Positions 1 to 12,805 of a DNA stretch of 64,000 bases are shown here, piece after piece. The notes under the pieces were generated by a model. The model was not told the DNA's origin. It did not search any database and saw only the letters and a list, made by a program, of their open reading frames with translations. Made by a program: the position numbers and the translations under genes. How positions within the stretch are numbered: the stretch's first letter is position 1; every line of letters starts with the position of its first letter. The DNA lies in assembly GCA_964019135.1 (NCBI GenBank), contig OZ025248.1:40479670-40543669 (forward strand), given 5' to 3'. The DNA comes from Arenicola marina (lineage: Eukaryota > Annelida > Polychaeta > Arenicolidae).

Positions 1-119
1 GGTAGTTTGGTTTTAGCTGTCCACCGAGAGAGATCGTTGAGTCTGGGGGCGAGCCTAAAGAGCGACGTTTAGTTTTGAGATGGGGCCAACAATTGAGAGA
101 ATGTTCACTACAGCGATAG

Positions 120-565
120 TTTTAGACCTACCGGATCTGAGGGGACAATATGGATCTGAAGTATCAAATATGGGAGGGGGCAAGGGGGGGTCGTGTTCCT
201 AGATCACGAAGAATAAATGTCTTTATTCCCAGGTCACGATGAATTAAAAAAAAGGATAACTCCCAGTATACATAGGACGGGCGGACACATGGTATAAATT
301 AGCGATTTCCGGATTCACAGTTATTTAATATTAAAATTCCCAGTTCACGATTAATAAAAATCCTTGATCACGACGGTTAGCTAATACCCCATTCCAAGTT
401 CACGAAGAATTAGATGCCTCATTCCCAGTTAACGGTGAAATGAAAACCCTATTCCCCAGGAACGGAAATACCCCTTGGCCTGCCCCCCTCCCCCCTCGCC
501 CCCAAATGTAGGTCTGGTGGGTCAATCTGGATCTAAGGTGTCAAATCTGGATCTGAGGGGCCAAA
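120..565. repeat. Degenerate short-period repeats
   Basis: Variants of 'cccagttcacgaagaatta' recur at irregular 30-60 bp spacing between about 185 and 470. They are flanked on both sides by variants of 'ggatctgaggggccaaat' (near 135 and 530-560). The copies are strongly diverged. No coding potential or splice-supported exon was seen in the first 1.5 kb. Confidence 0.4.
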
Positions 566-1545
566 TACATCATAAATAAAGTCACAGTCGAGTCAATTTA
601 TAAGGTCAAGGTAATTGCAGTGGACCGAAAACATAATCCGGATTTTACATTTTACGTCATTCTCACCCTACGGGTGACGCAATCTCGGATTATGTATCAC
701 TCCATCAACCGACAACACGAGTGTTTCCCGGGACAGACACATAATTTAACACTTTCCCACATTACGCAGCGTCCCGGCATGGCCTGTGGCCCTATTCTCA
801 CCGACAGCATCCATCTGTCTACGTCATAAGGCACCAACCCACGGATCTTCAATCTCAATAGATGGCGCTGCGGAGCGAAAGTAACACCTGTTTGTTCCGA
901 GGTCATGCATATGTATTAGTTTGGGTTGGTCCGCGCGCAGCGAATCCACCAGTCAGCGGGGGTGACGGCCACTGAGCCAGGTGGGGTAAGGGGACCGGTG
1001 GGGGGAGAGTGGAGGCGGGGTTAGGAGGAGGTGGACCGCAGGGCGGGGCGGGGGGGGGGGGGGGGTAGAGCGGGGTGCTTTGATATCACTACCGGTAACA
1101 GGCAGGGCGGGAAGACTATGTGGGCGAGAGGGCCTCGATAAAAGTGGCCGCTACTTGGCTGGTAACCCGCGGACAGCTTACCATACGGGTACTGCTAGGA
1201 CACACGTGGGAAGAGGAGGGACCGGCATAAAACTGGCGCCAAACAAGAACGCCACTGTGACATGTTTATTGGTATAAGGAGTCCCGCAAAAGTAGCGCCT
1301 CACTTCAAGAACTTATAAGGGACTCGACTGCACTATATGGCATGAGAAAACCCAGGACTGGCGCTTTAACGATAGGAGCCTGCGTACGCTACAGACAATC
1401 TATTCCTGGCCAAGTTTTGGCCGATGCTGTTTGTGTTTTAGTAACTGAGAATCCGCGCACAAGCACAGGCAAATCACACTTCCGGATCCGGCCAATTGGA
1501 CTAATCCAAGAAAATATAGTTGCCGTCCGGTGACAGCTCACCGAG

Positions 1546-1603
1546 ATGCCCTCTCACGGCCGGCGCCTGCTGCTCCCCTGCACATGGCTCCTCATGATCA
1601 TAG
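1546..1603 (+). CDS. Neuropeptide precursor exon 1: signal peptide
   Basis: The ATG is followed by MPSHGRRLLLPCTWLLMII and one base of a glycine codon, then the strong donor GTGAGT at 1604. The segment is a classic signal peptide start: basic n-region (H4, R6, R7) and hydrophobic core from L8 on. The core is completed by exon 2 (G-M-T-T-G-S-G-G-S-A), with a plausible signal peptidase site after that alanine near residue 29. It is too short to be found as a free open frame. The upstream 5'UTR and promoter are not identified. A G-rich tract at 980-1070 precedes it but shows no TATA box. Confidence 0.55.
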
Positions 1604-1689
1604 GTGAGTTGTCAACGGCAAATATATTCATGTATATATGTCACGAAGGTACGCCGCCCCTGCTTGTTTCCATCTCCCGTATATCCCGT

Positions 1690-2660
1690 AGGAAAATATC
1701 GTATAGAACTTCTATAAAAAAAAGGTTTCTATCGATTTTTCTTTGAAAATTCTAAACGTTTTCCCATAGAATTTCCATAGAGTTTCCATAGAAATTCCAT
1801 AGAGTGTCCATAGAATTTCCATGGAGTTCCATAGAGTTTCCATACGGTTTCCATAGAATTTCGATGGAATTTCCATAGAATTTCGATGGAATTTCGATGG
1901 AATTTCCATATGGTTTCCATAGAGGTTCGGCCGGCTCATTGGATTAGAGGGCTCGCATTAAACGATCTGGCCACCTGAGCAGTAACGGCACATGGATCGA
2001 TGGTTCGCGCCCCGCTGTGGCCATGTCTGTGTGGTCGCAGGATAAAGATCCCATGTCTTTCTTCGCACGGAGTAGGGGGTAACCCCCGAGGACATGGCTC
2101 CACTCTCCCTTCCTTCTCCCATTGACGCGATATGACAAACGTTGTTAAAGAGTACTGAATATACAACCAACCATACAATTTCTATAACTTTTCCATAGAG
2201 TTTTCATATAATTTCCATAGAATTTTTAAAGAAATGCACCTCGCGGCAGTGCATGGTGCAGAATTCAGGGTCGCCCTGGGTGAGTTCAACTTCAGTTCCA
2301 TCTCGGCTGAACGGGCACGGCCCGCTGGGTAGACCTTCACATCTCATGCAGCTAATATTATTGTCGAAGGGATTGGCTGGCTAGTCTCACCTCGCAGCAG
2401 GCAAACAGGTGCGAAAGTCAATATGCCGGCAAGGCTTCTCATGTTCCTTAAATGTAAAATTTAATTCTTCGAATATCACCTTAAATAGTATCGTGCCTTT
2501 TTGTATCACTTCATATGTCGCTTCCACGATTAATGTTCTAGAATTCCTCAATCCACTCGTTCGCTTGACGCATCAAAAGTATGTGTGCTAAATATAGAGC
2601 TTGTTGTTATGCGTGCAGTCGGTTGTAAGGGTGATATGGAATCGTTTTTATGGAGATTCT
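1690..2660. mobile_element. Non-autonomous element with tandem-repeat ends, copy 1
   Basis: The left part (1735-1925) is a string of 'atagaatttccatagag' variants preceded by 'ggtttctatcgatttttctt'. The unique core (about 2215-2640) matches the core of a second copy at 22015-22440, beginning at 'cgcggcagtgcatgg' and including 'gaacgggcacggcc' and 'gcgaaagtcaatatgccggc'. A tRNA-SINE (1930-2178) is inserted in the left repeat zone. No transposase frame was seen. The family is unassigned; a DNA-transposon-like MITE is the simplest reading. Confidence 0.5.
1930..2178 (+). mobile_element. tRNA-derived SINE, family S1
   Basis: The head contains a B-box-like 'gatggttcgcgccccgc'. The body has 'gataaagatcccatgtctttcttc' and a small GGGGGTAACCCCC stem. 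It ends 'ctgaatatacaacca'. A second copy at 57290-57515 shares the body and tail closely. Insertion is within the 'tttccatagaa' repeat zone, so this copy is younger than that element. Confidence 0.6.
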
Positions 2661-2734
2661 GTGAGAGGGTGTAATGATGTCATACGAAATTAATGCCATG
2701 CTTCGCGTGATAAATCTAGGAAGAGAGAATTACC

Positions 2735-2950
2735 TTCATGTATCCTTTCACATAAAGAGTACAACTACAAACCTGCAAGCGTATCTGATCCTAACCGGGA
2801 GCGAGAGGAAAAAGTGGCCATGTCCAAGAATTATTTCTATATACGTTTTATATATACTAATTGCTCTATAGTATCCCCGCACCTTCTATAGAAATTAGTT
2901 TTTCTATATAAATATCTATTTAATTTCTATGAAAACAAGTGTTCTGTGAA
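2735..2950. mobile_element. Interspersed repeat with 'tctatagaa' end, copy 1
   Basis: 'aaagagtacaactacaaacctgcaa' and the following 'gcgagaggaaaaa' through the 'ttctatagaaa' repeats match 24665-24900 with moderate divergence. The segment directly precedes the G-rich array. It probably belongs to the same composite repeat as the element at 1690-2660, but I cannot define its exact ends. Confidence 0.45.
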
Positions 2951-3450
2951 ATTATGTATGGTAATGGGGGGAGGGGGCATGAGAGCCAAAGACCCAGGAA
3001 GGGGGCGGGGGGGGGGGACGGGGCGATATGTAAGGGATATGGTTGGGGGGGGGGCACACATGATAGCCTTGGACAATGGAAGGGGCGGGGCGATATGTTA
3101 GGATATAGTTACGGCAGAGGGCGGAGCCGCATGAGAGCCATGGACACTGGAAGGGGCGGGGCGATATGTTAGGGATATGGTTAGGGGGGGGGGGCATGAG
3201 AGCCATAGACATACGACGGGGGGCGGGGCGATATGTAAGGGATATGGCTACGGGAGGAGGCGGAGCCACATTTGAGAACCATAGACACAGGAAGGAGCCG
3301 GGCAATATGTAAGGGCTATTGTTATGGAAGGGGAGCCATAGAAACAAGAAGGGCGGGGCGATATGTAAGGGATATGATTGCCGGACGGGACGGGCTACAC
3401 AATAAGAATTATACGTATGGGAGGGGTCCGGGCGATATATGAACACCGTT
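2950..3450. repeat. G-rich minisatellite, left inverted arm
   Basis: Units of about 70-75 bp contain 'ggggcgatatgtaagggatatgg' followed by a G run and 'catgagagccatggacac'. The same unit lies in opposite orientation at 6775-7640. The two arms therefore form a large imperfect inverted repeat around the 37-bp satellite. Open frames across it are periodicity artefacts. Confidence 0.75.
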
Positions 3451-3459
3451 GGGATGAGA

Positions 3460-6115
3460 GGGAGTAGGGCGATATATAATGTGTATGGAAACCGCAAGGG
3501 GTGGGGCGATATATAATGATTATGGAAACCGCAAGGGGTGGGGCGATATATGATGATTATGGAAACCGCAAGGGGTGGGGCGATATATAATGATTATGGA
3601 AACCGCAAGGGGTGGGGCGATATATAATGATTATGGAAACCGCAAGGGGTGCGGCGATATATAATGATTATGGAAACCGCAAGGGGTGGGGCGATATATA
3701 ATGATTATGGAAACCGCAAGGGGTGGGGCGATATATAATGATTATGGAAACCGCAAGGGGTGGGGCGATATATAAGGATTATGAACAAGGCAAGGGGTGG
3801 GGCGATATATAATGATTATGGAAACCGCAAGGGGTGGGGCGATATATGATGATTATGGAAACCGCAAGGGGTGGGGCGATATATAATGATTATGGAAACC
3901 GCAAGGGGTGGGGCGATATATAATGATTATGGAAACCGCAAGGGGTGGGGCGATATATGATGATTATGGAAACCGCAAGGGGTGGGGCGATATATAATGA
4001 TTATGGAAACCGCAAGGGGTGGGGCGATGTATAATGATTATGGAAACCGCAAGGGGTGGGGCGATATATAATGATTATGGAAACCGCAAGGGGTGAGGCG
4101 ATATATAATGATTATGAACAAGGCAAGGGGTGGGGCGATATATAATGATTATGAACAAGGCAAGGGGTGGGGCGATATATAATGATTATGGAAACCGCAA
4201 GGGGTGGGGCGATATATAATGATTATGGAAACCGCAAGGGGTGGGGCGATATATAATGATTATGGAAACCGCAAGGGGTGGGGCGATGTATAATGATTAT
4301 GGAAACCGCAAGGGGTGGGGCGATATATAATGATTATGGAAACCGCAAGGGGTGGGGCGATATATAAGGATTATGAACAAGGCAAGGGGTGGGGCGATAT
4401 ATGATGATTATGGAAACCGCAAGGGGTGGGGCGATATATAATGATTATGGAAACCGCAAGGGGTGGGGCGATATATAATGATTATGGAAACCGCAAGGGG
4501 TGGGGCGATGTATAATGATTATGGAAACCGCAAGGGGTGGGGCGATGTATAATGATTATGGAAACCGCAAGGGGTGGGGCGATATATAATGATTATGGAA
4601 ACCGCAAGGGGTGGGGCGATATATAATGATTATGGAAACCGCAAGGGGTGAGGCGATATATAATGATTATGAACAAGGCAAGGGGTGGGGCGATATATAA
4701 TGATTATGAACAAGGCAAGGGGTGGGGCGATATATAATGATTATGGAAACCGCAAGGGGTGGGGCGATATATAATGATTATGGAAACCGCAAGGGGTGGG
4801 GCGATATATAATGATTATGGAAACCGCAAGGGGTGGGGCGATGTATAATGATTATGGAAACCGCAAGGGGTGGGGCGATATATAATGATTATGGAAACCG
4901 CAAGGGGTGGGGCGATATATAAGGATTATGAACAAGGCAAGGGGTGGGGCGATATATGATGATTATGGAAACCGCAAGGGGTGGGGCGATATATAATGAT
5001 TATGGAAACCGCAAGGGGTGGGGCGATATATAATGATTATGGAAACCGCAAGGGGTGGGGCGATGTATAATGATTATGGAAACCGCAAGGGGTGGGGCGA
5101 TGTATAATGATTATGGAAACCGCAAGGGGTGGGGCGATATATAATGATTATGGAAACCGCAAGGGGTGGGGCGATGTATAATGATTATGGAAACCGCAAG
5201 GGGTGGGGCGATATATAATGATTATGGAAACCGCAAGGGGTGGGGCGATATATGATGATTATGGAAACCGCAAGGGGTGGGGCGATATATAAGGATTATG
5301 AACAAGGCAAGGGGTGAGGCGATATATAATGATTATGGAAACCGCAAGGGGTGGGGCGATATATAATGATTATGGAAACCGCAAGGGGTGGGGCGATATA
5401 TGATGTTTATGGAAACCGCAAGGGGTGGGGCGATATATAATGATTATGGAAACCGCAAGGGTGGGGCGATATATGATGATTATGGAAACCGCAAGGGGTG
5501 GGGCGATATATAATGATTATGGAAACCGCAAGGGGTGGGGCGATATATAAGGATTATGAACAAGGCAAGGGGTGGGGCGATATATAATGATTATGGAAAC
5601 CGCAAGGGGTGGGACGATATATAACGATTATGGACACGGCAAGGGGTGGGGCGATATATAATGATTATGGAAACCGCAAGGGGTGGGGCGATATATATTG
5701 ATTATGGAAACCGCAAGGGGTGGGGCGATATATAATGATTATGGAAACCGCAAGGGGTGGGGCGATATATAATGACTATGGAAACCGCAAGGGGTGGGGC
5801 GATATATAATGATTATGGAAACCGCAAGGGGTGGGGCGATATATAACGATTATGGACAAGGCAAGGGGTGGGACGATATATAACGACTATGGACACGGCA
5901 AGGGGTGGGGCGATATATAGCGATTATGGACAAGGCAAGGGATGGGGCGATATATAACGATTATGGACAAGGCAAGGGGTGGGGCGATATCTAATGATTA
6001 TGGAAACCGCCAGGGGTGGGGCGATATATAACGATTATGGACACGGCAAGGGGTGGGGCGATATATAATGATTATTGACACGTCAAGGGGTGGGGCGATA
6101 TTTAATTCTTTATTT
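3460..6115. repeat. 37-bp satellite, about 70 copies
   Basis: The unit is 'atgattatggaaaccgcaag' plus 'gggtggggcgatatata'. A variant replaces 'ggaaaccgc' by 'gaacaaggc'. Marker variants recur 555 bp apart (for example the 'gggtgaggcg' variant near 4091 and 4646), giving a 15-unit higher-order repeat. Later units (5850-6100) are more diverged. The 'ggggcgatat' core is shared with the flanking G-rich arms, which suggests derivation from them. The array lies inside intron 1 of the neuropeptide gene. Confidence 0.9.
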
Positions 6116-6589
6116 GTTCTACAACATGTAGATACCTGCGTGTTGCCCATGTATCGAATAATAAGATATGAGAAAGAGAAGCAAAAAACTTCGTTCATAG
6201 ACGTAATTTCATGGATTCCTCGATAAATCTTCCAGCGGCCAATAGCTCCGGTGTTCGCTTGACAGCAGGTCAGCCTTTTTGTCCCCCGTGACAACCGGAT
6301 AATCCCAAGCCCATAATATCGGCTTCAAGCATTTTTCTGAGACCAGACAGTTTTCAAAATGTAACATATAGTGGACCTCATTCTCAACATGACCCGACGG
6401 TAGGCTGCCCGATACAGGACGGCTATGGACATGGGAAAGGGAAAAGCGACACTGTAAAGTGAAGGCCACAGGATCAGCGCTCAAAAATAATGCCATGAAA
6501 CATTGGTGTCACACGCCGCTTTGATTACATGACGGCTAAATTATACCAGGAAGCCTCTCTGGCCAATGACATGGGGTTGCGTGAAACTT

Positions 6590-6680
6590 GTCCCAGGCGC
6601 AATTGCCGGGGTTCGAACCTACGACCTGTCAGTCGGCAACTCAGTCCGCTTATCAACTGAGCAACGGAGGATGCCAGCAT
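6590..6680 (-). mobile_element. tRNA-derived SINE head (minus strand)
   Basis: Read on the minus strand, 'ttgctcagttgataagcgg' has A-box form and 'ggttcgaaccccgg' is a near-perfect B box, spaced as in a tRNA. Acceptor-stem pairing is poor and non-tRNA sequence follows, so this is read as a SINE head or tRNA pseudogene, not a working tRNA. Confidence 0.5.
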
Positions 6681-6774
6681 TCCCGTAGCAAATCATTTTA
6701 TAGAACTCTATAGAAGTTCTATAGAAAAATGTATAGAAGTATGATTTTCTATAGAACGTTTGTATCCCTAACAT

Positions 6775-7645
6775 ATCGCCCAGCCCCTTCCTGTGTCTAT
6801 GGGTCTCATGTGTGGTTCCGCCCCCTCCCATAACCATATCCCTTGCATATCGCCTCGCCCCTTCTATTGTCCAAGGCTCTCATGTGGCTCCGCCCCCCCC
6901 CCCTAACCATATCCCTTACGTATGGCCCCGCCTCTCCCACAGTCGAAGGCTATCATGTGTGCCCCCCCCTAACCATATCCTTTACGTATGGCCCCGTCCC
7001 TCCCACTGTCCATGGCTCTCATGTGGCTCCGCCCCCTCCCGTACCCATATCCCTTACATATCGCCCCGCCCCCCCCCCCACTGTCCATGGCTCTCATGTG
7101 GCTCCGCCCCCTCCCGTACCCATATCCCTTACATATCGCCCCGCCCCTCCCACTGTCCATGGCTCTCATGTGGCTCCGCCCCCTCCCGTACCCATATCCC
7201 TTACATATCGCCCCGCCCCTCCCACTGCCCATGGCTCTCATGTGGCTCCGCCCCCCACCCCCTAACCATATCCCTTACATATCGCCTCGCCCCTTCCATT
7301 GTCCAAGGTTATCATGTGTGCTCCCCCCCCCCTAACCATATCCCTTGCGTATCGTCCCGCCCCTCCCACTGTCCATGGCTCTCATGTGGCTCCGCCCCGT
7401 CCCGTAACCATATGCCTTACATATCGCCCGGCCCCTCCCACTGTCCATGGCTCTCATGTGGCTCCGCCCCGTCCCGTAACCATATGCCTTGCATATCGCC
7501 CGGCCCCTTCCTGTGCCACCTCTCTCATGTGTGGTCCCGCCCCTCCATTGACCATTATTTGTCGCCCCACACCCAAAGTCAATAGCCCTAATGTTTCGCC
7601 CCGCCCCTGTCGTGTCCATATCCTGTATGTCTTTCCCCGCCCCTC
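6775..7645. repeat. C-rich minisatellite, right inverted arm
   Basis: This is the reverse complement of the left-arm unit: 'ccatatcccttacatatcgc' then 'cccgcccctcccactgtcc' and 'atggctctcatgtggctccg'. There are about 12 units of roughly 60-75 bp, increasingly degenerate toward 7640. Its long open frames repeat with the unit and are not genes. Confidence 0.8.
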
Positions 7646-7649
7646 CCGC

Positions 7650-9950
7650 ATCGATCGTTTACTTATAATGTTAGGCTATTTGGTTTAAACATAGTTAAAT
7701 TTGTAATTGGAAATCAATCAAGGCCTATAACAAATTCTTCTTGCTGGTAGGTTATTTTTCATTAATTCAGGGTTGCATGTCATAATTGTGTTAATTGTTG
7801 TATTATATTGGTTTTGTTCATTATTTAATTAAATTAAACTTTCGCCCTCCGATTTGAGAGCGGTACCTACTGAAAAACATATTCCAATATGCTAAATAAG
7901 GTTAATAAGCATTGATATTAAGTAGTAGCATACCTCATGGACATGTATATCTGATTAAATTCTTTAAAAAAACCAAGCAAACCAAACAGCACCATGAAAC
8001 AATATTTCGTAATATTTTGTCTGAGCATAAAATATAAATATGTAAGTTATATAACGGATGTTAGATTCAGCCCCATCACGAAAGGCTTGGCTTGCGATCG
8101 GGCAATACTCGTAATTGTGTACATTGCTAATGGCGGTAGACAGTCCAGCATAGAAGAGTCTGGTGAATTAATGCGGTGACGTACATGGGCGATGTGCGGT
8201 GCTGAAGGTGGGGCTGGAAAGGTGAATGAAGGGTGATAGGGTAGTGTGTGGCCCTGGTGGGGGGCGTGGGAGGTCGGGTGGTGGGTGTCGCTGAATGACT
8301 TACGGTTGTGTCATGTGTGAGACAGGTTACACAAAGTACGGCATGCGTTGTCACTTTCTCTGTTCAATGTGACAAAGGTAAAGCGAGATATAACCAATTA
8401 CCAGTGTCTCCCCGTTCCCCTTTTGTTCAGGTCCGTTGGGCCGAAAATGGATTCTTGGGCTTTTCACGCGGTTGGAGCAGCGCCTCACACACCTCAGTGG
8501 TTTCGTCGACTATCGACAGTTTAATGTGCTACCATTCTCCACACTGGCGGGGTACTATACCTTCCTAACAGCCGAGAGATGATACCGGGCCCAAAGCATT
8601 CCCTCTCCACGTTGTGTGTTCACTACATGTCTCGAATAAGGGAACAATAGTACGATGTTTTTTATGGACAGAGCAATTACACGTAGTTAGGCTCAAAGGA
8701 AAAACAGGGGAAAATAATTCTGGGTCGCATGAACGGAATGATGGTTGCAAGGACGCGACACATTTTGATCTTAATCACGTAGACATCTGATTTCTCTCCT
8801 ACTATGGGCTGCTAACAAGATGTAAACCAAAGCATATAATTACACATGACAAAATTCATAATGTACCAAGTGGTCAAATATGAATTAAGCACTATACGCC
8901 AAAGATGTACATATATATATTGGACAGATATGTAGTCCGACATAATAAGAGAAATACTTAATTTTAGAACATATAATTATCAATTAAAGGGAACCGCCAG
9001 CCTGGCCTCTAACGCTGCTTTACCGATTCATATAATACCCAATTATCTATCCTCCAAATTACAGAATTTTTCGTTCTATCTATAGCTTACAATAAAATTT
9101 AGAAGTGACCGCCGGGCTCTATTTCGCCGCCTGCCCAGGCGGCAGCCCTTTTTGGAGATGTGTCCGCGATTGACCAATCAGACGGCGATACTCTAATTTA
9201 TTCAAACCGGAAATTGCGCGTGATCATCGCTAATATGAAGAGCTGCGATTCTAACTCAAATCATGGCATTGTTGCGGAGTCAATCGTCGCAAGACGGGAT
9301 GGTACATTTCCATAAAACACTAAGATCATGTTCTACTGCGCGCCTTGGAACTGCCGCTGTTCATCTGTAAATAGCGGCCCTGAACTCTCTCTCCGCGAGC
9401 GATAACATAAGGCGGTACCACATGAATAGTCACAATACACGTCACTGCTACCGGCAAAATGGCGCTCTGCTCGACATTGCTGGGGGCGGGTTGCCTTAAT
9501 TTTTTTCTCCTTACCAGTCGGCCGAAACGAAGCGTTAACACTCGCCAATTTAACTTTAAAATGTAAACTTTCGGTGCAGATCGCGATTAAATTAGGTTGG
9601 ACACCCGCTTTAACGAATCACAGACTGATAGTAAACGTTTTCAACTTGTATACTAAATTATACATGGAAACCACAAGGACATAATTTACTACCTTGGACT
9701 TATTGATGTTCAGATATTTCCACTCTGTTCCTTAATCTTATTAACTCCCTACCCTGTACATGTAGCCTAACTAGCTACGTGCAATTGCTGACAGCTTCAT
9801 TGAAACTACAAGATATTATATTCATTTAACAGCTATACATACGCATGTCTGCCTGCAATGACATGTTTGTAATACTATCACTGTCGTATCGCTTAAAATA
9901 TGTTTGGCTGCTGAGGCAGTCGTGTTGAAACACTTCAATACTTTTGGGCT
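7650..9950. other. Intronic stretch, no gene seen
   Basis: This is AT-rich single-copy-like DNA within intron 1. The only repeat I can support is 9485-9620, which matches 30110-30260 in opposite orientation. A short stem (gccgcct/aggcggc) lies near 9130. No splice-bounded open exon was found. Confidence 0.4.
9485..9620. mobile_element. Interspersed repeat copy (pairs with 30110-30260)
   Basis: 'tctccttaccagtcggccga', 'atgtaaactttcggt' and 'ttggacacccgctttaac' have clear counterparts in reverse complement at 30110-30260. The family is unknown and the ends are not defined. Confidence 0.5.
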
Positions 9951-11090
9951 GGCGTTGAAACAATTGAGATGGTACTGATCTGATGAGTGCAGTCGCGTCG
10001 AACAGTTGAAGCCGTACTGATCGTATGAGTAGAATCGCGTTGAAACAGTTGAAGTCATCCACCTGGAGGGTAGAATCGCGTTGAAACAGTTTAAGTCATC
10101 CACCTGGTGGGTAGCGTCGCGTTAAATCAGTTCAAGTCATCCATCTGGTGGGTAGCGTCGGGTTGAATCAGTTGAAGTCATCCACCTGGTGGGTAGCGTC
10201 GCGTTGAATCAGTTGAAGTCATCCACCTGGTGGGTAGCGTCGGGTTGAATCAGTTGAAGTCATCCACCTGGTGGGAAGCGTCGCGTTGAATCAGTTGAAG
10301 TCATCCACCTGGTGGGTAGCGTCGGGTTGAATCAGTTGAAGTCATCCACCTGGTGGGTAGCGTCGCGTTGAATCAGTTGAAGTCATCCACCTGGTGGGTA
10401 GCGTCGCGTTGAATCAGTTGAAGTCATCCACCTGGTGGGTAGCGTCGGGTTGAATCAGTTGAAGTCATCCACCTGGTGGGTAGCGTCGCGTTGAATCAGT
10501 TGAAGTCATCCACCTGGTGGGTAGCGTCGGGTTGAATCAGTTGAAGTCATCCACCTGGTGGGAAGCGTCGCGTTGAATCAGTTTAAGTCATTTACCTGGT
10601 GGGTAGCGTCGCGTTGAATCAGTTGAAGTCATCCACCTGGTGGGTAGCGTCGGGTTGAATCAGTTGAAGTCATCCACCTGGTGGGTAGCGTCGCGTTGAA
10701 TCAGTTGAAGTCATCCACCTGGTGGGTAGCGTCGGGTTGAATCAGTTGAAGTCATCCACCTGGTGGGTAGCGTCGGGTTGAATCAGTTGAAGTCATCCAC
10801 CTGGTGGGTAGCGTCGCGTTGAATCAGTTGAAGTCATCCACCTGGTGGGTAGCGTCGGGTTGAATCAGTTGAAGTCATCCACCTGGTGGGAAGCGTCGCG
10901 TTGAATCAGTTTAAGTCATTTACCTGGTGGGTAGCGTCGCGTTGAATCAGTTGAAGTCATCCACCTGGTGGGTAGCGTCGCGTTAAATCAGTTCCAGTCA
11001 TCCACCTGGTGGGTAGCGTCGGGTTGAATCAGTTGAAGTCATTCACCTGGTGGGTAGCGTCGCTTTAAACTTTGTGAAATCGTATTGATA
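9950..11090. repeat. 41-bp minisatellite
   Basis: The unit is 'gttgaatcagttgaagtcat' plus 'ccacctggtgggtagcgtcgg', about 26 copies. Units ending gcg and ggg are interspersed. A marked variant ('gtttaagtcatttacc') recurs at 10581 and 10909, 328 bp or exactly 8 units apart, showing block duplication. Confidence 0.9.
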
Positions 11091-11149
11091 TGATGGCTAG
11101 AGTCGCGTTGAACCAGTTGACACGTTATTGATATTATAGTTTGAGTCGC

Positions 11150-11770
11150 GTTGAATCAGTTGAAACATTATTGTGCATTGATCTGCTGGGTGGAGTCCAG
11201 ATGAATCAGTTGACACCGCGTTGATATGCTGGGTAGAGTCCAGATGAATCAGTTGACACTGCATTGATATGCTGGGTAGAGTCCTGGTGAATCAGTTGAC
11301 ACCGCGTTGATATGCTGGGTAGAGTCCAGATGAATCAGTTGACACTGCATTGATATGCTGGGTAGAGTCCTGGTGAATCAGTTGACACCGCGTTGATATG
11401 CTGGGTAAAGTCCAGATGAATCAGTTGACACTGCATTGATTTGCTGGGTAGAGTCCTGGTGAATCAGTTGACACTGCATTGATATGCTGGGTAAAGTCCT
11501 GGTGAATCAGTTGACACTGCATTGATATGCTGGGTAGAGTCCTGGTGAATCAGTTGACACTGCATTGATATGCTGGGTAAAGTCCTGGTGAATCAGTTGA
11601 CACCGCGTTAATATGCTGGGTAGAGTCCAGATGAATCAGTTGACACTGCATTGATTTGCTGGGTAGAGTCCTGGTGAATCAGTTGACACTGCATTGATAT
11701 GCTGGGTAGAGTCCTGGTGAATCAGTTGACACTGCATTGATATGCTGGGTAGAGTCCCGTTGAACAGATA
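11150..11770. repeat. 43-bp minisatellite related to the 41-bp array
   Basis: The unit is 'tgaatcagttgacactgcat' plus 'tgatatgctgggtagagtcctgg', about 13 copies. It shares 'tgaatcagttga' and 'ctgggtag' with the 41-bp array. A diverged bridge (11060-11160) links the two. Confidence 0.85.
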
Positions 11771-12777
11771 AAACCGTTTTGATCTCATAAGTGTAGTTGA
11801 AACTGTTGAAGCTGTATGGAGTTGATCGGTAGTGCCGTGATGAAACAATTGAAACTGTGCTGATTGGATGAGTATGGCAGTTGAATCTTTATTGAGTTGA
11901 GTAAGATCGCTTTGAGAGAGATCGTTGAACTTCTGTCGCCGCAAGTCAATGAAATACGGCAGGTCGGAGAGCTCAGTGTTTTCGGCAGGAGGACGGCGGG
12001 AGTAATTCACCAGCGGACCACATAGCAGAAACTTACCGCAACAATCGCCCCATGTTCAGCTCATACCGGGGATGAGGTGTGCCGAGGGCGCTCGATCGGC
12101 GGGCCACAGGTCACAGCGGGACAAACAGAATCCACGAGATCCGGGGTCACCAAGTCGGTGTTTTACGAGACCCCGCTGTGCGATCAGTGGCTAACCCAGT
12201 GAACGGGCCCAAGGCCACCGCCCAAGCTACCCATAGCAGAGGCTTGCAGTAAGACCCGCTGGAGGAAGGCCAGCCCTGGCTTTGGTCGACTCCTTGAATG
12301 CCAATCGAGGGCATGTGTAATATTGTGGTGATTAAGTATCTGGCATAAGAAAGATTGGATTCTGGCCCTGTTGCGGAGCCGATATTTTTGTCGCGTTTTG
12401 AAATACATTTCTCGACAATTTAAGAAAGACAATTTGTACGAGAACTATGCTTCTTTCCGATACATATTATAGTTTTCAAAACAGACTTACTCCATAATGT
12501 AAGCGTCTGACCTGGTATAGCGCTGTACATTTCTCTTTCCGGTTTAGGTGCTTTGGGGCCAACAAAACGTTTTCTTAGAACGAGTGTGCATCACGCTGGT
12601 GTGTTGCTGCATCTGCGTGACGGGCACTCATACTAGTCAACGTTTGAGTGTAGGGAACCGGCTGCTGCATGGTTTGTGCGTGAAGAATCGAGTGTTTTTT
12701 CGAGTGGAAAATCAGAGCATTTCTGCGACAAACAGCTCCAAAGACCTTGCCGGATCAGTCCATATAAAGAAGCCTTT

Positions 12778-12805
12778 TCACGTAAAGGTCACGACCTTTA
12801 CGTGA
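12778..12805. repeat. Perfect 13-bp palindrome
   Basis: The arms 'tcacgtaaaggtc' and 'gacctttacgtga' are separated by 2 bp. The palindrome directly abuts the 3' side of the minus-strand tRNA-like head at 12806-12885. It may be a hairpin at the edge of a SINE-like element. Confidence 0.6.

Noticed and set aside
6812-7688. Proline/serine/histidine-rich open frames up to 257 codons
   Set aside because: They follow the C-rich minisatellite exactly, overlap in three frames and have mirror frames in the inverted arm at 2950-3450.
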